Source: Oscillospiraceae bacterium
GTDB lineage: Bacteria > Bacillota > Clostridia > Oscillospirales > Ruminococcaceae
Direction: 5' to 3'
DNA length: 41,096 nt
NCBI GenBank assembly: GCA_028720105.1
Contig: JAQYLI010000016.1
Coordinates: 1 to 41,096 of the forward strand
The position numbers were made by a program, and so were the translations under genes. This document shows, in pieces, positions 8,190-16,213 of the stretch (position 1 is its first letter; every line of letters begins with the position of its first letter). Under the pieces are notes generated by a model. It did not search any database and was not told the origin of the DNA. It worked only from the letters and a program-made list of their open reading frames with translations.

Positions 8190-8620
8190 CTCAGATCCTC
8201 CAATCTCTTGTTTTCGCCGAGTTTAGCAACAGTCTCGACGAACTCATTCATTGTGGCTGCAAATTTTGCGCCCTCTGCAGCGGATACCCATTCAACTCTT
8301 GTTCTCTCTCTCTCGATGCCCATAAAATCAAGCATAGAGAAGAGGAGAGTCATTCTTCTTCTTGCGAAGTAGTTGCCCGATGTATAGTGGCAGTCACCGG
8401 GGTGGCAGCCGCACATAATAACTCCGTCAGCGCCTCTCTGGAAGGCACGGAGGATAAACATAGGGTTAACACGGCAGGAGCAGGGTACACGGATTATCTT
8501 GACATCTGCGGGATAATTAAGTCTGTTGGTGCCTGCCAGGTCAGCGCCTGCATAGGAGCACCAGTTGCAGCAGAATGCAACGATCTTGGGTCTGAATTCC
8601 TTGTTTTCGTTTACTTGCAT
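8174..8620 (-). CDS. flxD: FlxD/MvhD: 2Fe-2S delta subunit linking input module to HdrA
   Basis: A 148-residue protein of the methyl-viologen-reducing hydrogenase delta-subunit (MvhD) family. The family cysteines are visible: CCNWC (17-21), CSC (47-49) and CGCHPGDC (70-77). In methanogens MvhD carries electrons from hydrogenase to HdrA; in bacterial Flx-Hdr complexes the homologous FlxD does the same for NADH-derived electrons. Here it lies between hdrA (10-nt overlap) and flxC (16-nt overlap), where a connector subunit is expected. No hydrogenase gene is present, so NADH via FlxA is the only visible electron input. Confidence 0.92.
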   Translation of the reverse strand: MQVNENKEFRPKIVAFCCNWCSYAGADLAGTNRLNYPADVKIIRVPCSCRVNPMFILRAFQRGADGVIMCGCHPGDCHYTSGNYFARRRMTLLFSMLDFMGIERERTRVEWVSAAEGAKFAATMNEFVETVAKLGENKRLEDLRCKKQ

Positions 8621-10623
8621 ATTGCATCTACCTCCGCCATAATCTGTTTATTGGAGAAGCCCTTCAGATCCATTGCACCGGAAGGACAAGCAACAGTACA
8701 AGCTCCGCAGCCCTGACAAACGGCTTCGTTAACGGAAGCAACGCGGCGGATAGCCACAGTTCTGTCAGGCTGTCTGAATTCCTTGTCGGAATAGGTGATT
8801 GCACCATATGGGCAAACCTTTTCGCAGGAGGAGCAGCCGTTGCACATAAGCTCGTCGGGCTGAGCGACGCAGGGGTTACCTGTGAGCTTGTCCTTGGCAA
8901 GAAGACCTATTACCTTAGCGGCAGCAGCACTTGCCTGAGAAACAGTCTCGGGGATATCCTTGGGACCCTGACAAACGCCCGAGAGGAAAACGCCTGCTGT
9001 GGGGCTTTCAACGGGACGAAGCTTTGCGTGAGCCTCGGTGAAGAAGTCATTTGTATCCATACTTGCTCTGAGCATAGTAGCAACGGAGCGTGCAGTCTTA
9101 TCTGGCTCGATAGCGGTTGCGAGAACAACCAGATCGGCATTGATATGAAGCTGCTTGTTGGCTATAAGATCGGAAGCCTGAACGGAAAGAGTGCCGTCGG
9201 GCTGAGGAGCTACCTTTCCGACCATACCCTTGATGTAGTGAACGCCGTACTGTTCAACAGCTCTGCGATAGAACTCGTCAAAGAGCTTACCGGGAGTACG
9301 TACATCAATGTAGAATACATAAACATCTGTATCGGGATACTTTTCTCTGATAAGCATAGCGTGCTTAGCAGTGTACATACAGCATATCTTGGAGCAGTAG
9401 GGCTTTCCGCAGCCATCGTCGGATCTGGAACCAACGCACTGTACAAATACAATGGTCTTGGGGTGAGCCTTGGGGTCGTCCTGCTTGTCAAGGTAAGAGG
9501 GTCTGATAAGAGTACCGCTGGAAGGACCTGCAGCATTCATCAGTCTCTCAAGCTCGAGGGAAGTAACAACGTCCTTGCTCTGAGAATATGCAAACTCGTC
9601 ATACTTTTCGATATTGATAGGATTATAGCCGGTAGCCGCAACGATTGCGCCGTACTTTTCCTCAATGATCTCGTCCTGCTGCTTGTAGTCGATAGCGCCT
9701 GCTGTGCAGACCTTTGAGCAAACGCCGCACTTGCCTGTCTTGAGCATTGTGCAGTAATCCGCGTCAATGGTAGCTACCTTGGGAACAGCCTGAGCAAAGG
9801 GAATGTAAATAGCACGTCTTGTGTTAAGACCCAGGTTAAATTCGTTGGGCACCTTCTTCTGAGGACATTTCTCGGTACATACGCCGCAGCCTGTGCACTT
9901 AGTTGTGTCAACATAGCGAGCCTTTTTCCTGATCTTAGCAGTGAAGTTGCCCACAAATCCGTTAACTTCCTCAACCTCGCTGTATGCGTAGATATGAATT
10001 TTTTCATTCTGAGCGCAGTCAACCATTTTAGGAGTGAGGATACAGGAAGCGCAGTCGAGAGTGGGGAAGGTCTTGTCGATCTGAGTCATCTTTCCGCCGA
10101 TAGTGGGCTGCTTTTCAACGATATCCACCTCAAAGCCTGCCTCAGCGATATCGAGAGCAGTCTGCATACCCGCAATACCGCCTCCGATAACGAGAGCGCG
10201 CTTGGTAACGGGGCTTTCGCCTGCAACCAGGGGAGCGTTCAGCTGAACCTTAGCAACAGCAGTTCTTGCGAGAATGATAGCCTTTTCGGTGGCAGTCATA
10301 ATATCCTTATGTATCCAGGAGCACTGCTCACGGATATTGGCTATCTCCACCATATAGGGGTTGATGCCTGCCTTTGAAGCAGCCTTTCTGAAGGTAGCCT
10401 CGTGCATACGGGGGGAGCAGGAGCATACAACAACGCCCGAGAGGTTATGTTCCTTGATAGCGTCCTGGATCATAGTCTGACCGCCCTCGGAACACATATA
10501 CTGATATTCAACGGAGAAAACTACGCCGGGTTCCTGCTTCATAGCCTCGGCAACAGCCTTGACATCAACAGTAGCGGCAATGTTTGTACCGCAGTGGCAT
10601 ACAAATACGCCTATTCTATGCAT
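8611..10623 (-). CDS. hdrA: HdrA: FAD-containing, candidate electron-bifurcating subunit
   Basis: A 670-residue heterodisulfide reductase subunit A. The N-terminal region has the HdrA-type cysteines CHC (9-11) and CSCS (67-70). The FAD-binding Rossmann motif GGGIAG lies at 147-152, followed by LDCASCILTPKM (189-200). Iron-sulfur motifs are CTGCGVCTEKCP (C243, 246, 249, 253), a C291/C299/C302/C306 set, and two C-terminal ferredoxin motifs, CNGCSSCEKVCP (594-605) and CQGCGACTVACP (636-647). HdrA is the flavin subunit where electrons from MvhD/FlxD are split between a high-potential branch (HdrB/C) and ferredoxin in related complexes. The length and domain set are complete, with no truncation. 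Bifurcation by this copy is inferred from the family. Confidence 0.94.
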   Translation of the reverse strand: MHRIGVFVCHCGTNIAATVDVKAVAEAMKQEPGVVFSVEYQYMCSEGGQTMIQDAIKEHNLSGVVVCSCSPRMHEATFRKAASKAGINPYMVEIANIREQCSWIHKDIMTATEKAIILARTAVAKVQLNAPLVAGESPVTKRALVIGGGIAGMQTALDIAEAGFEVDIVEKQPTIGGKMTQIDKTFPTLDCASCILTPKMVDCAQNEKIHIYAYSEVEEVNGFVGNFTAKIRKKARYVDTTKCTGCGVCTEKCPQKKVPNEFNLGLNTRRAIYIPFAQAVPKVATIDADYCTMLKTGKCGVCSKVCTAGAIDYKQQDEIIEEKYGAIVAATGYNPINIEKYDEFAYSQSKDVVTSLELERLMNAAGPSSGTLIRPSYLDKQDDPKAHPKTIVFVQCVGSRSDDGCGKPYCSKICCMYTAKHAMLIREKYPDTDVYVFYIDVRTPGKLFDEFYRRAVEQYGVHYIKGMVGKVAPQPDGTLSVQASDLIANKQLHINADLVVLATAIEPDKTARSVATMLRASMDTNDFFTEAHAKLRPVESPTAGVFLSGVCQGPKDIPETVSQASAAAAKVIGLLAKDKLTGNPCVAQPDELMCNGCSSCEKVCPYGAITYSDKEFRQPDRTVAIRRVASVNEAVCQGCGACTVACPSGAMDLKGFSNKQIMAEVDAICK

Positions 10624-10638
10624 TGATTTTTCTCCTCC

Positions 10639-11016
10639 TTACTTACTGAATTTACGGAATGCGCTGACGAGAAGCTGCTGAGGAGTTTCATCGTCTAAAA
10701 GCTCGGGAACCATTTCTGCCTTGAGGTGATTATTGCCCTTCTGTCTGATGGCAGCGAGACGAACAGCCTCAACCACCTTAGCAGGCTCAACGCCTCTGGG
10801 ACATCTTTCGACACAGGCAAAGCAGGAAAGGCACTTGTAAAGAGACTCGCTCTTTAACAGAGGCTCGATATCACCCGACTCAACCATATAAACGAACTGA
10901 TGAGGATGATATTCCATCTCGTCATAGGAAGGACAGGTGCCGGAGCATTTGCCGCAGCGCATACACTTGCGTACATTGACGCCGCTTATGCGGAGAATTT
11001 CTTCTTTTTTATCCAT
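10639..11016 (-). CDS. hdrC: HdrC: two-cluster ferredoxin-like subunit
   Basis: A 125-residue protein with exactly two ferredoxin motifs, CMRCGKCSGTCP (C18, 21, 24, 28) and CLSCFACVERCP (C62, 65, 68, 72), the arrangement of HdrC. It connects HdrA with the HdrB active site. It sits 12 nt after hdrB and 15 nt before hdrA. The C-terminal 50 residues have no cysteines and are likely helical. No unusual residues are seen. Confidence 0.92.
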   Translation of the reverse strand: MDKKEEILRISGVNVRKCMRCGKCSGTCPSYDEMEYHPHQFVYMVESGDIEPLLKSESLYKCLSCFACVERCPRGVEPAKVVEAVRLAAIRQKGNNHLKAEMVPELLDDETPQQLLVSAFRKFSK

Positions 11017-11028
11017 CTTCCTGCCTCC

Positions 11029-11811
11029 TTAGTTATCTTTTACGCCGAGAGCTTCAGCAAGCAGCTCGGTAAAGTAGTAAACGGGAACGCTGCTGTCATT
11101 CTTCTTTAAGTTGTACATACAAAGAGGACAGGCAGTGACCATCATCTCAGCCTCGAAGCCTGCAGCGCTTGAAGCAACAGCATTTCTTCTCTTTGCGGCA
11201 GCCTCCTGATCCTCAAGAGCAACATATCCGCCGCAGCATTCGTTTCTCATAGGATAGATAACGGGCTCAGCGCCGATAGCACGGATAAATTCCTCCATTA
11301 TCTTGGGATTTTCGGGGTCGTCCATCTGAATTACCTTGCCGGGACGGAGGAGCAGGCAGCCGTAATAAGCGCCTATCTTCTTGCCTGTAAGGGGATTAAC
11401 GACTTTCTCCTTGAGCTTGTCAAATCCTACAACATCACGAAGCACCTCGAGGAAATGAATGACCTTAGTCTCGCCGTGATATTCCTCGTCAAGCTTCAGG
11501 TAGTTGTTTGCTCTGGTGCATATGTCCTCGTCGGTGAGCATATCGTTGTTCACCTGCTTGAGAACATTGTGGCAGGCGGAGCAGAGAGTAACCAGATCTC
11601 TGCCGTGTGCCTTGGCGTCGGCAAGGGCTCTTACCGAGGAAAGCTTTGTAGCGATCTCGTCCTTTGCCATCGGATAAACGCCGCCGCAGCACTGCCAGTT
11701 TTCGATTTCCTCAAGCGTGAAGCCCAGCGCCTGTGCGGAAAGACGGGCGTATCTGTCAAGATCCTTAGCCTTGTTTTTCAGAGTGCAGCCCGGATAGTAA
11801 CTGTAAATCAT
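11029..11811 (-). CDS. hdrB: HdrB: CCG-domain subunit with two noncubane iron-sulfur sites
   Basis: A 260-residue protein with both CCG domains intact: C9-X31-C41C42-X34-C77-X2-C80 and C152-X39-C192C193-X34-C228-X2-C231. In methanogen HdrB these bind two noncubane [4Fe-4S] clusters that reduce a heterodisulfide. This bacterium has no evident coenzyme M/B system, so the disulfide site may serve another thiol carrier, or the subunit may simply hand electrons to FrdB. In methanogen thiol:fumarate reductase an HdrB-like region is fused to the FrdB-like region, a precedent for direct contact. It starts 21 nt after fumC. SD AAAGGAT precedes the ATG. Confidence 0.92.
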   Translation of the reverse strand: MIYSYYPGCTLKNKAKDLDRYARLSAQALGFTLEEIENWQCCGGVYPMAKDEIATKLSSVRALADAKAHGRDLVTLCSACHNVLKQVNNDMLTDEDICTRANNYLKLDEEYHGETKVIHFLEVLRDVVGFDKLKEKVVNPLTGKKIGAYYGCLLLRPGKVIQMDDPENPKIMEEFIRAIGAEPVIYPMRNECCGGYVALEDQEAAAKRRNAVASSAAGFEAEMMVTACPLCMYNLKKNDSSVPVYYFTELLAEALGVKDN

Positions 11812-11832
11812 AGCTTTTATCCTTTCATTAAA

Positions 11833-13209
11833 TTATATCATCTGCTCGGGGTGGAACACCTCGTCAAATTTTTCAGCAGTGAGGAAACCGAGCTCTACGC
11901 AGGCTTCCTTGAGGGAAATGTTGTCCTTGAATGCCTTCTTTGCAGTCTTAGCCGCATTCTCATAGCCGATGTAAGGGTTGAGAGCGGTAACCAGCATAAG
12001 GGAGTTATGCAGATTGTGGTGCATCTTCTCCTTGTTAGCCTTGATTCCAACAGCGCAGTTCTTGTTGAAGGAAGTGATGGACTCAGCAAGAAGTCTTGCA
12101 GACTGGAGGAAGTTGTAAGCACAAACGGGCATAAATACGTTAAGCTCGAAATTGCCCTGGCTTGCAGCCATACCCACAGCCACATCGTTGCCCATTACCT
12201 GAACAGCAACCATTGTTACCTGCTCGCACTGAGTAGGATTAACCTTGCCGGGCATAATGGAGGAGCCGGGCTCGTTCTCGGGAATGGTTATCTCTCCGAG
12301 ACCGTCTCTGGGACCGCTGGCAAGCCATCTTACGTCGTTTGCAATCTTCATCATATCCGCAGCAAGAGCCTTGAGAGCGCCATGAGCGAATACTATCTCG
12401 TCCTTGCTGGTAAGAGCGTGGAACTTGTTGGGAGCAGTCTTGAAATCCTTGCCTGTAAGCTCGGAAACAGCCTCTGCTACCTTTACGTCAAAGCCCTTGG
12501 GAGTGTTAAGACCCGTACCCACAGCAGTACCGCCGAGAGCCAGCTCTTTAAGCTCAGGAAGAGCAATCTCCAGAAGCTTTCTGTCCTTTTCGAGAGAGGA
12601 GCGCCAGCCGCTTATCTCCTGAGAGAAAGCAATGGGAGTGGCGTCCTGGAGGTGAGTTCTTCCGCTCTTAACAATGCCCTGATTTTCTTCCTCAAGGCGC
12701 TTGAAAGTAGCGATAAGCTCGTCCACAGCGGGAATTACCTTGTCCTCAATAGCAATAACAGCGGAGATGTGCATTGCTGTGGGGAAGGTGTCGTTTGAAG
12801 ACTGGCTCATATTGATGTCGTCATTGGGGTGAAGCAGCTTGCTGCCTGCGATCTCATTGCCGCGGTTGGCAATAACCTCGTTGGCGTTCATATTGGACTG
12901 AGTGCCGCTTCCTGTCTGCCATACAACGAGAGGGAAGTGGTCGTTCAGGCTTCCGCTGATGACCTCGTCGCAGGCTTTGGAGATAGCCGAAAGCTTTTCG
13001 TCGGTCATCTTTTCGGGCTTCAGAGCGTGGTTAGCCATAGCAGCCGCTTTTTTGAGATAACCGAAAGCCTTGGTGATCTCTCTGGGCATAGTTTCGATAC
13101 CAACGCCGATAAGGAAGTTCTCGTGGCTTCTCTCGGTCTGAGCAGCCCAGTACTTGTCGGCAGGAACCTTAACTTCGCCCATAGAATCGTGTTCGATACG
13201 GTATTCCAT
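11833..13209 (-). CDS. fumC: Class II fumarase (fumarate hydratase)
   Basis: A 458-residue iron-independent fumarase, the normal length for class II enzymes. Visible motifs are [20 protein letters not shown] and the superfamily signature [11 protein letters not shown] with its catalytic-loop serines. It interconverts malate and fumarate; here, dehydration of malate would feed fumarate reductase. It is 21 nt upstream of hdrB and clearly part of the same transcript as the hdr-flx-frd genes. It is separated from mdh by 135 nt with a hairpin and a -10 box, so it may also be transcribed on its own. SD AAGGAG lies 10 nt before the ATG. Confidence 0.96.
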   Translation of the reverse strand: MEYRIEHDSMGEVKVPADKYWAAQTERSHENFLIGVGIETMPREITKAFGYLKKAAAMANHALKPEKMTDEKLSAISKACDEVISGSLNDHFPLVVWQTGSGTQSNMNANEVIANRGNEIAGSKLLHPNDDINMSQSSNDTFPTAMHISAVIAIEDKVIPAVDELIATFKRLEEENQGIVKSGRTHLQDATPIAFSQEISGWRSSLEKDRKLLEIALPELKELALGGTAVGTGLNTPKGFDVKVAEAVSELTGKDFKTAPNKFHALTSKDEIVFAHGALKALAADMMKIANDVRWLASGPRDGLGEITIPENEPGSSIMPGKVNPTQCEQVTMVAVQVMGNDVAVGMAASQGNFELNVFMPVCAYNFLQSARLLAESITSFNKNCAVGIKANKEKMHHNLHNSLMLVTALNPYIGYENAAKTAKKAFKDNISLKEACVELGFLTAEKFDEVFHPEQMI

Positions 13210-13238
13210 TGGTTATGTACTCCTTTATGTAAAGATAA

Positions 13239-13244
13239 ATTATA
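13239..13244 (-). promoter_or_regulatory. Candidate -10 box of an internal promoter for fumC-hdr-flx-frd
   Basis: TATAAT on the minus strand, 29 nt before the fumC start codon, in an AT-rich stretch downstream of the mdh hairpin. No good -35 hexamer is found at 16-18 nt, so the promoter is tentative. Confidence 0.4.
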
Positions 13245-13290
13245 AACAAACTATAATCAAATTTCATACAACCAACATAGCTGTATACAT

Positions 13291-13334
13291 AACTTACGGC
13301 GGCAGTTATTTTCAGACTGCCGCCTGCATAAGTT
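13291..13334 (-). terminator. Intercistronic hairpin after mdh (partial terminator or RNA processing/stability element)
   Basis: A 9-bp GC-rich perfect stem (13298-13306 with 13316-13324, 9-nt loop) is extended by an outer 6-bp stem AACTTA/TAAGTT. No T-run follows on the minus strand, so full termination is unlikely; it may reduce read-through or protect the mdh mRNA end. Confidence 0.55.
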
Positions 13335-13344
13335 ACAGACTAAA

Positions 13345-14286
13345 TCAGAAATCCAGATCCTTGATAACTGCCTTGAGGCAATCAGCGCTGTGTCTGAGCT
13401 TAGCGATCTCATCATCGGTGAGGGGAACATTAAGCTTGCTTTCAACACCATCTCTGCCCACAACGGACAGTGTGCTGAGACAAACGTCACTGATGCCGTA
13501 TTCGCCGTTCATCATAGTGGAAACTGTAAGGTTAGTGTCTATTCCGCTGAACAGGCACTTGCAGATATGACATACGGAAATAGCGATAGCATAGAAGGTA
13601 GCGCCCTTGTTTGCAATGATCTTTCCGCCGGACTTTCTTGCATACTCCTCAATTGCGGCATAGTCCACAACAGGACGTCTGTCCTCGGGGAGACAAGCGA
13701 TATACTGATCGATGGGAATGCTGGAAACATTAGCAAGAGACCAGGGAACGAAGGAAGAATCGCCGTGCTCGCCGAAAACGTAAGCGTGAACGTTCTGCTG
13801 GCTGATGTTGAAAGTCTCTGCAAGACCGGTGCGGAGACGGGAAGTGTCGAGAGTAGTACCCGAACCGATGATGTGGTTAGCGGGAAGACCGGAGGTCTTG
13901 ATGAACTGATATGTGAGAATATCGATAGGGTTGCTTACGATGATATAAATAGCGTTGGGAGCGTATTTTACGATCTGGGGGATAATTGACTTGGTGATGT
14001 TAACGTTTGTCTGAGCAAGCTCGAGACGAGACTGACCGGGCTTTCTTGCCACACCCGAGGTGAGGATAACAACGTCAGAATCCTTTGCGTCCTCATAGCT
14101 GCCTGCATAGATTGAACAGGGAGAGCAGAAGGGCACACCCTGAACGATATCCATAGCCTCGCCGTGAGCCTTGTTTTCATTGATATCAACAAGAACGATC
14201 TCGGAAGCTATGCCGTCTACGACCATTGTGTAGGCAATTGTGGAGCCGACGCTGCCTGCGCCGATAATAGTGACTTTGTTGCTCAT
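13345..14286 (-). CDS. mdh: Malate dehydrogenase on a lactate-dehydrogenase-type scaffold
   Basis: A 313-residue NAD-dependent 2-hydroxyacid dehydrogenase. The Rossmann motif is GAGSVG (9-14) and the acidic residue D34 in VLVDIN favours NAD. The catalytic histidine is in GEHGDS (172-177) and substrate arginines are in LDTSRLR (146-152). The specificity loop reads GVARKPGQSR (78-87), with arginine at the position where lactate dehydrogenases have glutamine (NQKPGETR type). Arginine there is the known determinant for oxaloacetate/malate. The placement next to fumarase supports malate dehydrogenase, although much of the remaining sequence looks LDH-like and automatic annotation may call it lactate dehydrogenase. 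It is the first gene of the block and lies behind the Rex-like operators. Confidence 0.88.
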   Translation of the reverse strand: MSNKVTIIGAGSVGSTIAYTMVVDGIASEIVLVDINENKAHGEAMDIVQGVPFCSPCSIYAGSYEDAKDSDVVILTSGVARKPGQSRLELAQTNVNITKSIIPQIVKYAPNAIYIIVSNPIDILTYQFIKTSGLPANHIIGSGTTLDTSRLRTGLAETFNISQQNVHAYVFGEHGDSSFVPWSLANVSSIPIDQYIACLPEDRRPVVDYAAIEEYARKSGGKIIANKGATFYAIAISVCHICKCLFSGIDTNLTVSTMMNGEYGISDVCLSTLSVVGRDGVESKLNVPLTDDEIAKLRHSADCLKAVIKDLDF

Positions 14287-14419
14287 AAATCATTTCCCGC
14301 TTTCTGTGAGTATTTTTTTGTGCGAGCCGAAAATTGCGTTCGCATACCATCATTTTCCGAAAATCCCGTCCCGATATATCATTTTTCAGACAAAAAGACA
14401 GAATTTTCTCGTTAAATAT

Positions 14420-14448
14420 ATTCTATCACACTTGCGAAGAAAAATCAA
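14420..14448 (-). promoter_or_regulatory. Candidate mdh-proximal promoter (extended -10)
   Basis: On the minus strand, TTGATT (14443-14448), a 17-nt spacer, and TAGAAT (14420-14425) preceded by TGTGA, matching the TRTG extension. Transcription would start near 14413, giving a leader of about 125 nt before mdh. Confidence 0.55.
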
Positions 14449-14451
14449 GAG

Positions 14452-14480
14452 AAAATACTCATAAATTATGCACTTGTCAA
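14452..14480 (-). promoter_or_regulatory. Candidate mdh promoter overlapping the first Rex-like site
   Basis: On the minus strand, a perfect TTGACA (14475-14480), a 17-nt spacer and a weak TATTTT (14452-14457). The -35 box lies inside the Rex-like operator at 14474-14491, an arrangement expected for repression. Confidence 0.4.
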
Positions 14481-14491
14481 AAATTTAACAA
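14474..14491. promoter_or_regulatory. Rex-like operator 1
   Basis: TTGTCAA-AAAT-TTAACAA matches the clostridial Rex palindrome TTGTTAA-N4-TTAACAA with one mismatch. Rex represses fermentation genes when NADH is low relative to NAD+. The site is about 190 bp upstream of mdh. Confidence 0.7.
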
Positions 14492-14504
14492 TCTGCATAG
14501 CAGG

Positions 14505-14522
14505 TTGTAACACTTTTAACAA
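14505..14522. promoter_or_regulatory. Rex-like operator 2
   Basis: TTGTAAC-ACTT-TTAACAA has one perfect half-site and one half-site with two mismatches to the Rex palindrome. It begins exactly 31 bp after site 1, three helical turns, so two Rex dimers would sit on the same DNA face. Confidence 0.6.
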
Positions 14523-14651
14523 TTATTAAGTCTGTTTTAACGGTAAAATAATGATATCAGACAAAAATTCGGGTTTATTAGTTCACCTCATACAGGTATT
14601 TTCGTCGCAGAATAATAAGGATAAATCTGTATACGAATAGCTTACGAAAAT

Positions 14652-14680
14652 ATTATAGCACAACAGTTCTAAAATATCAA
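14652..14680 (-). promoter_or_regulatory. Strong distal promoter reading toward mdh
   Basis: On the minus strand, TTGATA (14675-14680), a 17-nt spacer, and TATAAT (14652-14657) preceded by TGTGC. A transcript from here would start near 14645, cross both Rex-like sites and carry a leader of about 360 nt. Bound Rex could act as a roadblock. No open reading frame of note is seen in this leader. Confidence 0.6.
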
Positions 14681-14761
14681 TGGGCAGAATAAACAAATTT
14701 TCTTTTATTTATTTTTTCTCATTTTCTTTACGTCTTTTTGACGGGTCTTTTTTTCATATAC

Positions 14762-14790
14762 TTGACAATCCTCCTCAAATGGTATAAAAT
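14762..14790 (+). promoter_or_regulatory. Promoter of trkA-trkH
   Basis: TTGACA (14762-14767), a 17-nt spacer and TAAAAT (14785-14790), about 50 nt before the trkA start codon. It is divergent from the mdh promoters. The 80 bp upstream is strongly T-rich. Confidence 0.7.
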
Positions 14791-14840
14791 GTACCGTAGA
14801 AGTTTATTTCAGATTTTAAAGCACAAAAAGGAGCTGCTTT

Positions 14841-16202
14841 ATGGATATAATCATCGTGGGCTGCGGAAAGGTCGGACAGACCCTTGCGGTTCAGCTTAAC
14901 AACGACGGAAACAACATTACGGTCATTGACCTGAGCGCCGCCAAGGTAAACGAAGTCATAAGCCGTCACGACATTATGGGCGTTGTGGGAAACGGCGCCA
15001 CCCACCTTATCCAGCAGGAGGCGGGAATTGAAAAAGCCGACCTGCTTATCGCCGTAACAGGCTCTGACGAGTTAAATCTCCTGTGCTGCCTCATTGCAAA
15101 AAAAGAGGGCAACTGCCAGACAATCGCCCGTGTGCGTAACCCCCAGTACAGCAGGGAAGCGCGCTTTTTAAAGGACGAGCTGGGACTTGCAATGATAATA
15201 AACCCCGAGTTTGCATCGGCGGCGGAGATAGCCCGTATCCTCCGCTTCCCCTCGGCTATAAAGATAGACACCTTTGCCAAGGGCAGAGTGGAGCTTATTA
15301 AATTCCGTCTCCCCGAGGGCAGCCCCATTATTGATATGGCAGTCAAGGAGGTAATTGCAAGGCTCAAGTGCGACGTCCTTATCTGCACCATTGAGCGCGA
15401 CGGCGAGGCATATATCGCAAACGGCGATTTCGTTTTCCGCGAAAAGGACGTTATTTCCGTTGTGGCATCTCCCAGAAAGGCTAATGATTTCTTTAATAAA
15501 ATAAAGTATAAAATGCGTTCGGTAAGAGATGTTATGATAGTGGGCGGCGGAGAAATAACCCATTATCTTGCGGATATTCTCCTGCGCTCGGACATTGCCG
15601 TAAAGGTCATCGAAAAGGATCTCAAGACCTGCGAGGAGATGTGCACCACACTTCCCGACGTTACCGTCATAAACGGCGACGCAGTGGAGCAGGAGCTGCT
15701 TCTTGAGGAGGGACTTGAAAATACGGACGGCTTTGTGGCGCTCACCAATCTTGACGAGGAAAATATCCTGCTTTCCCTTTTTGCCAAAAACAAGAGCAAG
15801 TGCAAGCTCATCACCAAAATAAACCGTATAGATTTTGACGAGGTTGTAAATCAGCTTGACCTTGACACTATTATCTACCCCAAGCACCTTACCGCCGAGA
15901 GCATCGTGCGGTACGTCCGGGCAATGAAAAATACCATTGGAAGCAATGTGGAAACGCTTTACAGCGTAATAAAGGACAAGGTCGAGGCTGCGGAATTTAT
16001 TGTCCGTGAAAAATCACCTATCGTGGGAATACCTCTCAGCGAGCTTAAATTCAAGAACAATGTGCTTGTTGCAGCCATTCTCCGAGACAGAAAGGTCATT
16101 ATTCCCAGAGGTCACGACGTATTTATGCCCGGGGACGCAGTTGTAATTGTTTCCGAGATAATGGCACTCCACGACATCACCGACGTGCTGAAGAAAGGAT
16201 AA
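14841..16202 (+). CDS. trkA: TrkA: NAD-binding regulatory subunit of Trk potassium uptake
   Basis: A 453-residue peripheral membrane protein with two tandem RCK units, each a Rossmann domain plus a TrkA-C domain. The first Rossmann motif is GCGKVGQTLA (7-16); the second begins near residue 232 with IVGGGEITHYLA. TrkA binds NAD(H) or ATP and gates the TrkH channel subunit, which follows 11 nt downstream. The length is that of the full two-unit form (the E. coli protein has 458 residues). SD AAGGAG is 7 nt before the ATG. The link between nucleotide binding here and the NADH-linked block on the other side of the regulatory region is only positional. Confidence 0.95.
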   Translation: MDIIIVGCGKVGQTLAVQLNNDGNNITVIDLSAAKVNEVISRHDIMGVVGNGATHLIQQEAGIEKADLLIAVTGSDELNLLCCLIAKKEGNCQTIARVRNPQYSREARFLKDELGLAMIINPEFASAAEIARILRFPSAIKIDTFAKGRVELIKFRLPEGSPIIDMAVKEVIARLKCDVLICTIERDGEAYIANGDFVFREKDVISVVASPRKANDFFNKIKYKMRSVRDVMIVGGGEITHYLADILLRSDIAVKVIEKDLKTCEEMCTTLPDVTVINGDAVEQELLLEEGLENTDGFVALTNLDEENILLSLFAKNKSKCKLITKINRIDFDEVVNQLDLDTIIYPKHLTAESIVRYVRAMKNTIGSNVETLYSVIKDKVEAAEFIVREKSPIVGIPLSELKFKNNVLVAAILRDRKVIIPRGHDVFMPGDAVVIVSEIMALHDITDVLKKG

Positions 16203-16213
16203 GCTGGGGACAT

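Noticed and set aside
11455..12798. 447-codon plus-strand open frame opposite hdrB/fumC
   Set aside because: It spans the complement of two clear genes and shows no family motif or SD.
13345..14286. Calling the gene L-lactate dehydrogenase
   Set aside because: The specificity residue is arginine (GVARKPG) and the neighbour is fumarase, so malate dehydrogenase is preferred.
14311..14345. Possible terminator in the mdh leader (GTGCGAGCC...GCGTTCGCA with a T-run)
   Set aside because: The T-run is on the plus strand before the hairpin, so on neither strand does it follow the stem; not a Rho-independent terminator.
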